Below are positions 48,011-61,095 of a stretch of 64,000 nt of DNA, piece by piece. The position numbers were made by a program, and so were the translations under genes. Below the pieces are notes generated by a model. The model did not search any database. It saw only the letters and a list, made by a program, of their open reading frames with translations, and had not been told where the DNA came from. Each line of letters opens with the position of its first letter. The first letter of the stretch is position 1. This DNA is from Prosopocoilus inquinatus (lineage: Eukaryota > Arthropoda > Insecta > Coleoptera > Lucanidae), in NCBI GenBank assembly GCA_036172665.1, contig CM069872.1, positions 46,238,101 through 46,302,100 of the forward strand, given 5' to 3'.

Positions 48011-50750
48011 CGCTCTCTAATTATTATAAATAGTTACTTATAACATAATGAACTTGAGACCTATATTTGTTTGCACATGTTCCGAGAAGGTATTTCAGTT
48101 TAAAATAAGTATAGTGCAAAATAAAGTGATACATACGTAAGGGATTTGATTAGTTAAAGCTATTGCTACCGACTGGATGACGGAGCATAAAACCAGGAAA
48201 TAAAAATTAATTGCAGAGGACTCAATTCAATCCAATGAAAAGGAATTTTAAATGCACGTAGTTACGACAAAGGAAAGCCATAAAATAAGACAAGATACGA
48301 CGCAGTCTTCAGATCCGTATCCATTGCAAATCGTTTTATTCCCGTTCTAATAAATTTACCTCCAATAAATGTTAATCGCATCATTTGTATTGAATTCGGC
48401 GAGCTTGCTTCAGAAAGATCGCGTTTCACAATCCGTCCGAATGAATAATAAATCAGACGTGCAAATATTCCGCACCTTCTCCGGATCGATAAAAACAAGA
48501 CGACGTCTTCGTCCCCTGCTCTCATGACAACCCGAGAATTTCCGCAGGATTAAGCTTGACGCCCGGTGCAATTAATATTTGAGCCCCCAATCGTTAGTGC
48601 CGTACCCAATAATAAATTTTGCAATACGTAACTAGTTAACACAGTTTAGAAATCGATATAAATTAGATTGGTAAGTAAGGCTTACAGTAGGCTACATCTC
48701 GTGTCAAAGAGCTGTCGACTCCTGTTACGTAGCCATCCGCTTAATTACCAGAGGATCAACTGCATCGTTACACGTACTCTTACATGACGTATGACAAGAT
48801 AGGATCGCTTTAATTAATTTAATCGATGTAAGTAAATTTGGCATACATGTGATTATGTATTATTAAACCCGATGTCTTAGATCTAGACGCTAGATTTAAA
48901 CTGAACAATGCCATTATCGGAAATTCTAAATTGGAATTGCACTGCACTGCACTAACTAATACGCCAACAGCAATAATAACAAAGATAATAGCTATACATA
49001 TACACGCATATACTAGGAGTGTTTACATTTACATCTTGAGTTCACAACTCGAAAACGACATTTCATGTTTAAGTATTTCCAGGACGTGTTTTGCTTTGAC
49101 AGAAAAATAAAACTGGCTTGCTTTCGATTCAAGTAATAGAGTGCTCGAAGGGAGCAGGTCGAGTAAAAAATATTTTGTGCATGCCATACCGGAATATACC
49201 GGAACCTCAATTTATCTTCCGGAATATTAAGACATTTTATTAGTTTGTCCAGAGATACGGAGTATCAGGTTAAAGATAACAAGTTTAGTGTGTGTTTTTT
49301 TCCTACCGGGCGCTGTAATTTATTACCGCCGGTTTCCGCTGTTTTCAGGTCAACCTGCTTTGCTTTTTTTTTCAAGGAAATGGGCGAACACTAATAAATT
49401 CCATTCTACACCTACAGCATCGATAAAAATGGATAAATTATAAACAAGGGCTTCCGTTTCACTTGACTGTTATGTATGACCAAGGCATTACTTAGGTCTT
49501 AGGCCAAAGCGTAATTTAGTCCAAAGGGAAACTGATAACGATTGTACTAAAGTGCGTTTGTATGTTAGACTAAATGTTAGACCAAAAAATATGTGTTTTG
49601 TTGATGAAAATGAAAAGAAGTCACCAACGTCTTTGTTTGTTTTACACTGAAAATAATTCCGAGAAGACAATCCAGCAGCAACTCTGCAAACTTCCTTACT
49701 TGTAATAAGAAAAATTATATTAAAAAAAAAGATAAGGAGAAGAAGGACGTTGCTACTCGAAATGAGTGTCTAAAAAGTAATGAGTATTTATAAACGCGGC
49801 GGTTGAAGGGATAAAACTCGTCGCCGCATATCTGATGAAATCAAATTTCCAAACCTAATTTCCCTTGTCTCCTGTTAAAGTTTTTAAAACACGTTCCACG
49901 TAATACGAGAGAAACTTTCAGTAAAAACACGAAACTATTTTAATAATATTGGGTGCGGAATTTTCAAGGGAATACATTACTTTGTGTTACATTTTACGAC
50001 TCCCTGAATTCATTTAACCACGTACGTACCCCTTAGATTTCCTTTGCCTCCCTGCACTTTCCTATTTTGGTAAATTAAAAAAAATTACCTGCCTCAAGGA
50101 GTTTAATTTTATTTGATTTCGCTCTGAGGCACGCCTTACTCATGTCAGCTAATGAAATTTCTTACATCTTCTTTGTCTTCGTGCTACGCTGATCAAATAG
50201 GTTCAAAGTAATTATATTCTAATATCACTTTTATTTCCATTGGAAGCATCGAACGAAGTCCTCTAACGCCGATAATTGCCAGTTCGATTCTAGCTGCGGG
50301 CAAATTGCCTGTTTCGTACGTGCAATGGCAGCTTAAATGATCACTAAATAGATAACCGCGCTACCGAATTCAATGTATTCATTAACATATTTGAAATAAC
50401 CCAATAAAAGCCATTTCAGTGCGCGATAACAGCTAACTTCATTTGCGAAAAACCCAATTATGTGCAGTGCGTCTCTTTTTAAATGGAGATAGTGCGCAAT
50501 TAACAAATTAGATCTCTCGTGACTAATTACAAAAATATTTACCAATTATTCATTAGAAACCACAGTTTCCATTATTATTTATTATTATTGCATTATAGGT
50601 ATTTATTATACAAGTGCCTTATAATGCAAATAAATTGCGAAAGGAATATTTAGCCACGAGAGCTTGGCCCCAGTGGGCTAATTATTATACAAGTGACTTA
50701 TTTGCTGTTAATGAACAAGTGTAATACACAGTTATATCCAACATCTGTTT
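48011..50750. other. Intergenic DNA, no gene seen
   Basis: It contains a GC-richer patch at about 48290-48620 that could be conserved regulatory DNA. A direct repeat of about 20 bp (ttattatacaagtg.cttat) lies at about 50604 and 50683. There is no coding signal. Confidence 0.35.
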
Positions 50751-50751
50751 A

Positions 50752-50831
50752 TTATGAAGTCGTAATAATGTCGATTTTGAATAACTGATGATAACTTGAT
50801 ATTCAAGATCGGCATTATTATGACTTCTTTA
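50752..50831. repeat. Hairpin with ~30-bp arms
   Basis: tatgaagtcgtaataatgtc and the following gattttgaata pair with the right arm tattcaagatcggcattatt and atgacttcttta with about four mismatches. Loop about 18 bp. Probably a small MITE. Confidence 0.65.
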
Positions 50832-51520
50832 TAAATTGGTTTTGGGTAAAATTACTTTTTCTCAATGAAAGCTCTTCAAAATTAGCTTAGTTAACAAAAT
50901 TTAAAAAAATAAAAAAACTGTTCCGTATTAAGAACAACAAATTGTTAGCAGTTTGTTCTGTAAATGTACAGGATGTTATCGAATGTGATGGTAATAATTA
51001 TATTATGCATCGAAATATTAGGATTTAACCTGACTTAGTTGTAGATATACAGAAGCTTTTCGTTTCTGAGATATAACCTCTTAAAGAAAGGCATATTTTC
51101 TTAAACATCTCTGGAATAGTTTCAGGAAGAAGGTTAAAATTTGATAAGCAAGACAAGGGAAATACAGGGATGGATGTGTTGTACGGAAAGTTTCGAATAA
51201 CATTGCACCAGAAATGAATTAAGTTTAATCCTCCCCAGATTAATCGTTTTCTAGATTATTATTTGATCGAAAGATTTCATTGCTTCAGAAATTCTAAATT
51301 TGAAGAAGCACCTTAATTAATTACTAAGGGGGACTTGAGTTCGAATCTTGGTTGGGGGAAATTTTTCTGCAGTTTTTCAAATTTGATCAATGTGCCTGCC
51401 AACATTTTAAGAAAAAATCAAGTACCTTTAAAAGAAAACATTTTGGATATATTGCACGTGAATACAGAGGATGTAGAATTGAGAAAGGCATCCAAAAATG
51501 TAATAATAACTAATAATATA

Positions 51521-53330
51521 TGGGGTGTTCCATTTAAAATAAGAAAGTTATGATCGACTTCCGCTAGAATCAGAAGTACCTCATGACTGATTTTATAATA
51601 ACGGGTTTACCAATAAGAACTTTGTGTTGAGAGTTCTATCATTCACATATGTACAGCAGAAGGTTTACCATTGGTTATAATGTTTTCAATTTCGCTCAAA
51701 AATTGTATTACAATAATCCAAATCCATTTTGAAAATGGTGGATCTGTGAAAGCTACATTTCGTAAAACTCGCGATATTTTTGGTCCTAATGGTCGTCCAT
51801 CCGAGACTGCCATAGCGAATTTATTACGAAAATTTGAGTTCATCGGTTTAGTAGCAAACATAACCACAGCAAAACACGCTCGTACGTGCCGTTCAACCGA
51901 AAATATTGCTGCAGTAAGTGAAAGTCTTGCAGAGGATCTAAATTTATCGGTTTCACGACGTTCTCAACAATTGGATCGGTCCATAATGACCAGTTAACCA
52001 CCAAACATACCGAATTTTGAGGAAGGATTAGGCTCTAAAGCCTTATAAGATTCAATTGGTTCAATTAAAGCCAGCAAATCAGTTTCAACGTCGTGTATTT
52101 GCTGATTGGATCATTGAAGGTCTTGGTTTTTCTGGAAAAAATCATCTTTTCGGACGAAGCTCATTTTCACTTAAATGGGTGTGTCAACAAGCCAAATTGT
52201 CGATTTGGGCTTCTGAAAATCAAGGAACAGTTATTAAACAACCATTACATTCACCTCATGTCACTGTATGGTACGACTTATGGGGAGGAGGCATCAATTG
52301 TCGAAAATGAGGCTGGTGCAACCGTTACTGTCAATGAAGTGCGCTAGAAGAGATATGTTAACCTATTTTATGGCCTGTTTTGGATGATATGGATGCGGAG
52401 GACTTGTGGTTTCCACAGGACGGAGCTATGTGCCACATCGCCCAAGATACAATCGATTTATTGAAAAAAAAATTTAATGGACGTTAAATTTCGCGAAGAG
52501 GTGATGTTAACTGGCCATCATGATCCAGCGATTTAACGCCGATGGACTTCTTCTTGTAGGGCTATGTGAAAGATAATGTTTGCGAAAATAATCCGCAAAC
52601 AATTCAAGAACTTAAAAACTAATATCTGAAGGAAACAAACGGTATCTCGACGTTCTGAACAATTACCTCAACGCTCCCCATGCTTATGCCAATTCCTTCT
52701 AACAATTATCTTATGGTTGACCGACGATCAACCTAAATAAGCTAATCAATGGTTCCAACATTTTCTGGAGTCAAAGATATTCTCGGTGGTCTCATTGGGG
52801 GTAACTTTTCTAGGCGGTTTGGACCTATTCGAAACTTTTTCGCCCAATCAAGCAACTATGGGATGGGGAGGACTTGTGGTTTCCACAGGACTGAGCTATG
52901 TGCCACATCGCCCAAGATACAATCGATTTATTGAAAAACAAATTTAATGGACGTTAAATTTCGCGAAGAGGTGATGTTAACTGGCCATCATGATCCAGCG
53001 ATTTAACGCCGATGAATTGCTTCTTGCAGGGCTATGTGAAAGATAATGTTTGCGAAAATAATCCGCACACAATTCAAGAACTTAAAAACTAATATCTGAA
53101 GAAAACAAACGGTATCTCGACGTTCTGAACAATTACCTCAAAGCTCCCCATGCTTATGGCAATTCCTTCTAACAATTATCTCATGGTTGACCGACGATCA
53201 ACCCAAATAAGCTAATCAATGGTTCCAACATTTTCTGGAGTCAAAGATATTTTCGGTGGTCTCATTGGGGGTAACATTTCTAGGCGGTTTGGACCTATTC
53301 GAAACTTTTTCGCCCAATCAAGCAACTCCG
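51521..53330 (+). pseudogene. Decayed mariner-like transposase with internal 470-bp tandem duplication
   Basis: A likely left terminus (ggggtgttccatttaaaata, 51522-51541) precedes an N-terminal helix-turn-helix frame (51671-51997: FENGGSVKATFRKTRD, then FGPNGRPSETAIANLL). The catalytic part follows: IIFSDEAHFHLNG (52127-52165, first Asp) with VNKPNC, then ENEAGATVTVNEVR (52303-52344). Next is PQDGA near 52418 (second Asp) and DLTPMDFFL near 52530 (third Asp), then GYVKDNVCENNPQTIQELK. This order is that of the insect mariner-like family with a DUF4817-type N-terminus. Frameshifts and stops (a TAG after FFL) abolish function. In the duplicated half the second Asp is followed by a stop and the third Asp is Asn. 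Confidence 0.82.
52391..53330 (+). repeat. 470-bp tandem duplication within the mariner relic
   Basis: 52391-52860 and 52861-53330 match almost base for base (ggatgcggaggacttgtggt against ggatggggaggacttgtggt at the starts). They differ at a small number of sites. The high similarity shows that the duplication is younger than the decay of the transposase, because shared stops are present in both copies. Confidence 0.92.
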
Positions 53331-55020
53331 CCTTGGACATACAGTTATCCTCAAAATGCACTTGAAGTCTTGTAGACGGTAAAATACTTTAATTCACTAA
53401 AAAATTAACGATTATTCGTTGTGCAACAAAAAACGGTACTTCTTTCTCTAACATGCTAATTATTATTGGCTTAGAAAAATTATTTCATTGTCACTAATGA
53501 CAACTTTGAATGTACAAGAACATGACATAGAACGCTTGTTTCCGTCCATTGTTTTCTATGCTCAAGGCAACTAAATTCTCACTTATATTTGAACCCTCCT
53601 CGTACTATTATTTAAATAGTCGTTATGTATTAGTACCATGTATAAATTTGTAAGACATGATTTCCAATATTATCTATTAGGCCATTCACTGTAAATAACC
53701 CTGTATAGTTTCACTTTAGTACTTTAGAAGTCACGTGCTTTTAAAAATTCCAAAGGTATACATAGACTGTCTGACACCACAGAAAAATAAAGCTCTATTA
53801 GTTTTAAAATAAAAAATCTTAGTTTTCTGAATTCTGCTGGAGATTGTATAAAGATGGTGGTGGTTTTCCATTCATTTGAAAGTTAAGCTGTAATGAGTAA
53901 GTTATGAGCAGCCATGAGTACTTTACGTGTGAAACCATAAATTTCTGCAGTCACTGTAACACGTAATAGCTTAATTTAACCTTAAGTTTATACACTCACA
54001 GTAAATTCGCACAGTCGTAAATTATTTACAGCCCCAAACAATCGGGTAGCAATTACAATGGCCTCGCTCTACTTGGCTTTATAAATTTAGCGGCCGTCAC
54101 CGCGTTCGTTGCTGGTTGCTCAAGATTAGACCAAGGAGGAGCGTGTACATGTTAGGTAAACAGTTCGAAAGGTCAATAGAACACAACACAGGGTTAAGTA
54201 TTGAAGTAGGGCGCTTTGTTCCGGCTAGGGGTGTTGCCGTCGTCGCTGGTTTATAGCGAGCAAGTCACGCGCAGTCCGGGTTTATTACGGATAATCCATC
54301 TCTGCTGGTTCAAATGAGACGTGTTGGGAAAGCGGACATCGCCCCGACCCGGACGAATTACTTTGGCTTAAATTTTCAGTGGCTGTCTTTGTTAATTTCG
54401 CGTTATATTGCTTCTATAGCAGTTTATTTATGGGCCGCGTGTTAATACCGCGATATAAAAATTAGTAGGGCTTTGAAATTAATATCGTTTCCGGTTGTAG
54501 CACGTTCCAGCACAAAAGCAAATACCGGCGAAATAACTGATTTATGTGTATTGGAGTATTTCATGCATGCATGTATTTCAATGTGTTAGAATTTATTTCA
54601 ATATTAGAATGCCGGGCGATCAAATTATCTATGCATACAAACATGTACAATATCATTGTATGTATCTACTCATATGTGGAAGTGAGGTAGAACGCAATTC
54701 CGAGATTATTTTTAATAATCTGAGCAAACCATACGACAAATAATTATTATACAAGCTTGTCGAGTAATGAAAAATCTCACAAATTCAACAAACTGCAATT
54801 TTAAAACGGGACTCAGTCTACACTCTATGAATCCGTTAGATTTACGTATACAACAATCAGATTTATTTTACAAATATCTACTGAATAATAAATAACTTTG
54901 TCCTATCTATGTTTACTTACATCACATGTGCATATCATCAGTGAATAAATTATGTTTAGTTCAAGTCATTCGATCACAGTTCTATACAAAGTGATTTTAA
55001 TAGTTGTGCAAATATACTGC
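53331..55020. other. Intergenic DNA, no gene seen
   Basis: It includes a GC-richer stretch at about 54050-54480 (gcggccgtcaccgcg, gtgttgccgtcgtcgctgg) without repeats or frames, a candidate for conserved non-coding sequence. Confidence 0.3.
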
Positions 55021-55151
55021 ATGACACTGAAAATGCAACACCCAGTAAACGTAAAGGTACTGTAAAATATTTGTGTTAATAAATTCCATACGTATGAAGT
55101 ATTAAATGATTAAAATTTGAAGGGGCTTCGAAAAGTCGTTTTCCATCAAAT

Positions 55152-56000
55152 TCAATAATGAATTAGAGCACCTCTTAAGTTTGTGCATTCGCTTACTCTA
55201 CGGTGCATACTTTGAATGAAGAGGTCAACATGTTCCTGCAATTTGGTGTCCCAGGCAATTTTAATTTCACTTCTGAGACGCTGTAGATCTATCTGGGGCG
55301 TAGGTAATCGCTCTAACCGTCTGCCCAACATATCCCATACATGTTCGATGGGCGAGAGATTAGGTGACCGAGCTGGCCATGGAAGAATAGTGACATTAGC
55401 TTCATGAAGGAACCTCGTAGTGACAGCTGCAGTGTGAGACCTAGCAATATTCTGCTGGAAAACAGGGTTTTCTAGTTCTTGAAGATAAAGCAATGTAACG
55501 GGTTCCAACCCACTGCCAATGTAGCCGTCGGCGTTTGAGTTTCCCTGCAAGAAGACTAGAAGAGACCTGCTTCCATATGTTATGGCACTCCAAACCATAT
55601 GCCCTCGGGTAATCGCCACTTCATGTTCTATGCAGTACTGAAGTTCTCGACCTTCTCCACGTCTTCGACGGACTCTTCTACGGCCGTCATCAAAATCGGG
55701 ATTCGTCACCGACTACAATCCGATTCCAATCCTGATTCCCCTGGATGTGTTCTTGACACCATTGGAGTCTCATCTCCCTGTTTCTTTAGGACATTGGCAA
55801 AATGAAGTGCGGTCGATAGAATTGCAGACCAAAAGCCCTTATTCTGTGATAAACTGACCTGATAGAGGGCTGTTATCCTTTAGTTGCTAACCATTCAATC
55901 CCAATAGACCTAGTGGTGCTAAACCGATCTCTAATGGCGTTCGCTCTTAAGAGGCGTTCTTCACGGTCATTTATTCTACGAAGAGGTATTCTAACATCTC
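55152..56000 (-). pseudogene. Tc1-like transposase, nearly complete but broken
   Basis: Minus strand, N to C: REERLLRANAIRDRF and SIRSVYHRIRAFGLQ (DNA-binding region, about 55830-55980), then WCQEHIQGNQDWNRIVVGDE (near 55710-55770; first catalytic Asp, followed by SRF). A long open frame of 185 codons (55709-55152) follows, with GHMVWSAITYGSRSLL, FQQNIARSHTA, PWPARSPNLSPIEHVWDMLG and a usual C-terminal tail. The second catalytic Asp is missing (Tc1 FQQDNARPHT is here FQQNIARSHT), and frameshifts separate the two halves. Outside the 3' side, 55022-55049 (gacactgaaaatgcaacacc) looks like a Tc1-type terminus. Confidence 0.85.
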
Positions 56001-56220
56001 ATTACGATAGAGCGTTTCTACCAATCTTATCGTGGACAAAATAAACAAAACCCGCCCAAATAACTACATTGAGTAAATGTGATCTCTAATGGAGTTCGCT
56101 CTTAAGAGGCGTTCTTCACGGTCATTTGTTCTACGAAGAGAACCTCGTTAATGACTGTGTTCTACCGCCCATGTATTCTAACATCTCATTACGATAGAGC
56201 CTTTCTGCCAGTCTTATAAT
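55925..56220 (-). repeat. Duplicated N-terminal part of the Tc1-like transposase with intervening family A sequence
   Basis: The stretch gatctctaatggcgttcgct (55925) recurs at 56081 with one change, followed by the same cttaagaggcgttcttcacg block. The gap (about 56031-56080) includes gtggacaaaataaacaaaac, which matches the 3' part of repeat family A at about 57915. The duplication therefore seems to involve a nested or recombined family A fragment. Confidence 0.6.
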
Positions 56221-57540
56221 TATAATTTTCAGTAGAATTTTTAACAAAAAATCGAAACTGGTATTTAGTAGTTGCTAAATGACACTGAGATTCTTTAAAA
56301 CGTGTACTTTGCTTACCTTCAAATATTTTCTTAGTTAATTACGGTTTTAAATCTGCTTTCATTATGGTATGTATAGTACTATATTTCAGCACATCAATGA
56401 AATAATCGAAGCATCAATTTTTGATGGAGTGAAAAGCGCATTCTTAAAAGCGAAAATTCACAGTTTTAAAACACCAACAACGCGTGACTCAGCCGCAGGC
56501 AATATCTGCATTTTGAATACAAAATACAGGGATATTAATTAGCACCCTGCAAAAATGCCACACGCCACTGTAAACAGTGCCTCGCTACACTTTTGTAGTT
56601 TTAATAGGCACAGTTACGTGCGCTGGTTCCAATAAAATAATGAAGTCGCTTATCGTACGCGATAAGGCTGCATCAGATAAACGTAATTCGAGGTCGACGA
56701 GCGCTGAAAACATTTCAAGGTCACGTTATGGGGCATTTTTGTTTATGCGCATAAATTAATAAATTATCGCAGAACATAGTGGACTATAAATTTCGTTGAA
56801 AGCTTGAATGAATTGAATGAGTGATTTAAAAAACAGCAACACATTTTACATAAATCTATGATTAAGCCTTTCTAAACTTATGCCACTTTAAATTCTGAAA
56901 TAATATTGATAAAGCAATCATTTTTTTTTACAAAAGTGTAGGTCTAGAGGCTGCGTCACATTATAAGGCAGGGATGGGCACTAGGCGGGGAAATGTATTG
57001 AATTTACTAAATAACTAAATATTTATTATCCGCGCACTTCTCTGTTAATGAATTTTAATTTCACCGATACATTCAAGATACATTTGAGAGCGGGGTTAGC
57101 TTCCGAACGCATCGCTGTATAAGGTATGACTTTATAGTCAGCGCTAAAAGACGTAAATACAGTGCAAGTCATAGTAGCTTTTCATTTTAATATGCAGAGG
57201 GATGGTTTGCATCGGGTCATGTAGTTAACACGTTAAAACCATGCAGGTTTATGTCCGTTTTTCATCAATAAGACAAATACTGCTCACCGGGGTCGTTTTC
57301 TGACCCCGCCCTCGCCAGCGTCAATTTAGATACTGTACGACAGAAACTCACGGCGAGGTTGTTCTCGATTGTCCAGTTTCCTACTTCGCATCCATAAAGA
57401 TAAACTTCAGGTGGATATTAGCATATTTTGCCTTCTGAGCAAATGTTCTCAGAACCGTTGTCGTTACTGACTTATTCAGTGCTAAACACTGATCACAGTC
57501 CAATCAGCACCAAGTCACCATCTATTTGGGAAGCACAATG
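56221..57540. other. Intergenic DNA, no gene seen
   Basis: AT-rich with a short cactgtaaacagtg palindrome near 56567. No supported features. Confidence 0.4.
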
Positions 57541-57544
57541 CAAT

Positions 57545-58010
57545 GCACTAGGCCAGCTATTTTCGATATTGTCTGCCCTTGTCCGAGCTACCAGCGGATA
57601 AAGAACAATGCCGGTGAGTATTTAGTGGATGCAGAACAATCACCCATGTGATCGACTACTCAATCTTTACAAGTTCCGACTTTTATCATTAGATATAGCG
57701 AGATGTGCACCTTTGTCTATCTCAGAGTGCCATTTATCTCAAATGCCCATATTTTGAACAAACTTCTTAATTATGCGATCATCTCGATTCGCGTGCACCC
57801 TTATCGAGACGTTTTCATCCCCGATTGTCTTCCGAGACTACTTGGAAATCGTGATCGTCTGCTCCTTTTTTTCGTTCTCGTATTACTCAAGTGTGTGTTG
57901 CATTTTGATTATCGTAGACAAAATAAACAAAACCCTTCCAAGATATACAAATGTACTACTGACAAAATGTGACCTATACATTAAATATATTTTTACAAAA
58001 TTAAAGAGAT
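57545..58010 (+). repeat. Dispersed repeat family A, copy 3
   Basis: Its 5' part (attgtctgcccttgtccgag, 57569) matches 47.8 kb. Its 3' part (tattactcaagtgtgtgttgc, then caaaataaacaaaac) matches 16.1 kb and 56.03 kb. It links the other copies into one family of about 450 bp. No coding function. Confidence 0.6.
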
Positions 58011-58749
58011 TACATTGAGCGTGCACTAGTGCAGCTAAATATTAGTTAATTTTATTTTTGGATGCCTCAAAAAATGATGTCCATTCCTTATAAACTGACA
58101 TTATTATTCCCTCCGATGTATCAAATAGTTTGCGGAAAAAGTATTCTAAGTACTTTCATAGTTTCCAGATATTTTTGTTCGAAAATACCCATTATTTTAC
58201 GCAGATTTATGTTAAAATATTAATTTGAACAAATTTTTTTGTTTAACCTTGGACCATTTTTAACGATTACCACCGACTCTTTTTAGAAATAATAAATAAT
58301 GAATTTGCGCACGCAACTTCCGGTTCGGCATCGGAAAATTTAGTTCGTATTTTTGAGTCCGATTAATTAGCAGTAAGTGATGTAAAATTGAGAGTAATTT
58401 TGAGAAACGTAGTATATATATTTTTTCTAATCATTAAAAGGTTTGAGTGGCGATCAAGTATTTCGATACCCTAGGAATAATAGTTTTATTTAAGTGATAC
58501 TTTACGTTTTCGATTATCTGGGGCTTATTTTTTTACCACCCATTGTATTCAAAAGGTTTTCTGACGATTCTAAAGTCCAGGTTAAAATGATGATCTTATA
58601 ATATTTACATATTTACTGTAATTATATTTTTTATGTTTGTGGCGTTTCAACCAAAAGTTTCATCAAAAAATTAAAAAATGCAGTTCTTCCATCTAGTTTT
58701 ATTTAATTCTGTATTGATTTGTGAACAACTAACCAATTAGCATTTACAT

Positions 58750-58890
58750 GTATAGCGTGATTCAAAATAAGTGTCCGATCGCTTAACCACAGGTACGAGA
58801 TACAATTCCAGATTCAGAAACCCTTGAATTCAAACTGTAAAACGTTTTTGTTTGAGACTTTCTGCGCAATAATGCACGATTAATTTTTTA
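58750..58890. repeat. Dispersed repeat family C, copy 2
   Basis: gcgtgattcaaaataagtgt followed closely by aaactgtaaaacgtttttgt. The two blocks also occur about 200 bp apart and partly inverted at 44.3-44.5 kb. Confidence 0.45.
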
Positions 58891-60172
58891 TAAACTCAAA
58901 ATTTGTATCTGTAAAAATTAATCATACAGAACTTTGACTTTTAGAGGCACTATTTAATCTCTTATATCGACTTGCCCGACATAATATCCCATTTCATTTT
59001 TTACTCTATATATATATTTTTTTTATATTTTCACACAGATCACGGGGAGTGAAGAAATAAATTCAAGTAAAATAAATATACTAAATTGTAAATTTGCAAT
59101 GACAATAAATTTTATTCCACTCTACGTGACACGGAATATAATGTGAACCATGTTTTGCTCATTTTTATTACACTTATCAAATCTCGTGTTCGTGCTGAAA
59201 CACATATCATAACGATATTTAGTGCGTGACATATGTAACGATGACGATATGTATACCCTTTTTTTTATATCTGCTTGTAAAACGGACAAATCAACTATCC
59301 AATAAATTTTATATTCGCTGTGTATTTATGTATCGATCGCTTAGGGAGTTTCGCAACACGAAAAATAGCGAATCATCCGAAAAGCTGATTCGCACCGGTT
59401 GCGCCCGAAACAATTTTTCACCGAAAGCGTTTCCCGGTTGGGTCCGTTTTTTAATATTTCCCAGAGAGAAGAAAGTAATAATGCAAATAAAAAGATATTC
59501 CGCGTCACGAAAACGTGTTATAGCTGAATTTAAAATCTGTTAAGGATGTTATAAAGTAATATAATTTACGGATAGTGTGTGTGGGGGGGGGGGGCGCGCG
59601 AGTATACAAATGTGTTTTTAAAAGGGGGATCCCATTCGCATATTTTCTTGCTTATTTGTTCAGGAAAGCGTTCCGGATTCCGACAAAAATAATCGGACCA
59701 ATAAAACCAGGCGGGATTGAATGTTCTCTGTAAACACTCAGTTTGAGAGTGAGTAGCGGAACTTATGAATGAATTGCACGGTATTTTTTATAGGCGGGCT
59801 TTTTATTAAAGCGATAAAAAATTCATACTTTTTAGGTTGTAAAATATTTCACCGGGGGAAGTTTATAAACTCTAAACAGGAATAAACGCCGCGGAATTTT
59901 ACTTTCATTAACATTAAATTTTTATCATTTTTTATGAGCTTGGAGTTTCTTGAACGCATGCAGTTTTCTTTTTAATTTGAAAGATTGAATGAGAGAGAAT
60001 TTATTTCTGAATAACTTAAATTAATAATTCCGGCTTTTTATGTACCTTCGTGTATATTATTCGGATTATTTATAAACCCTTAAGTCCCACAAGAGTTTTG
60101 CAAATATGTGAGTAAAGAAAACAATGAAGCTACCTTAAATATTTTCAACATGACCATCATTAATATACTGTA
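58891..60172. other. Intergenic DNA with a poly-G run, no gene seen
   Basis: A run of 12 G lies at 59583-59594, after gtgtgt and before cgcgcgcg. The frame 59226-59543 (105 codons) has no recognised domain. Confidence 0.4.
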
Positions 60173-60275
60173 AAGCCACGTACAGACTTACAACTGCGCC
60201 AAGTAACGAACCACGCAGCGAACCGCGCCGCGGATGTTGCCACGAATGTCTTTAAGACAAGTCTGTACGTTGCTT
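60173..60275. mobile_element. 103-bp TA-target MITE with GC-rich core
   Basis: aagccacgtacagactt at the left and aagtctgtacgttgctt at the right are inverted with one mismatch. Both ends abut TA (60171-60172 and 60276-60277). The interior is GC-rich (aaccgcgccgcgg). Confidence 0.75.
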
Positions 60276-60689
60276 TAGAAAAGAAATAAGGTTCCAAATA
60301 CACGGACATTTTCAGCAGTAGTCGAGTTCAACCATAAAAGCAATCTGCATTTATTTTACCTCGTATTCTTTAAGTCACATTGTTGGATATTTTATATTTT
60401 TATGCTTCTCATACAAACAGCGAATTTAGACTATGACATGAGTATACAGACAGAATTGTAACATTAATAGCAGTCAAGAATCGTAATATTTTATGGATTC
60501 TCTTCTGCATAGAAGTAATTTTATTACATGTAACGGTTATCAGGCTTACGTTGATGTTTTACGTGTTTACTTGGTGTTAAATTACCATAGGGATAGCTAT
60601 TAAATTATTGTTTCATTAAACGCAGTCCTGCAAATAAATGAACGGCACTCTCCATTTACTTAATGTGTTTGTCAGCTGAGAGTAATTAA

Positions 60690-61095
60690 AAACATTTATT
60701 TTAAAAACAAAATGACAGCAAGCAGACGACGAGGGATGAGTCACTTACCTAGCTCAACATCGGGGCCCGCTCTCCAGAAAGTATGACAATTAATGCTGGG
60801 AGCTGTGGGACCAATTTCTTTTAATTAGGACGAGCACTAGGCGCGGATGAGTTATTGAGGCAAGCAGCTTAGGATTGGGTGATAAATATTTGGCGCAAGG
60901 AGTGATGCTCTGTTGACATAAATAAATTGCGGTTAGACCAGATGTCATCCATTTACGTGTGTGCCACCTCGCACAATGCCGACCACACAAAAGCGATAAA
61001 TAGGGAGCGACGCCTGGAAACGCTAATAATGATTAAAGTAACCCCTCCATCCTCTGCCGCCGACACCACCTATAAGATATGCCTGCTTTTGTATT
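60690..61095. other. Candidate conserved non-coding (enhancer-like) segment
   Basis: A balanced-composition segment with many potential transcription-factor words: TTTTAATTAGG, AATAATGATTAAAG, GCGATAAATAGG, GATGAGTCAC. No repeats and no frame beyond 66 codons. It contrasts with the flanking AT-rich DNA. Confidence 0.3.

Noticed and set aside
51310..51350. B-box-like gagttcgaatcttgg
   Set aside because: No A box, anticodon arm or acceptor stem around it, so a tRNA cannot be supported.
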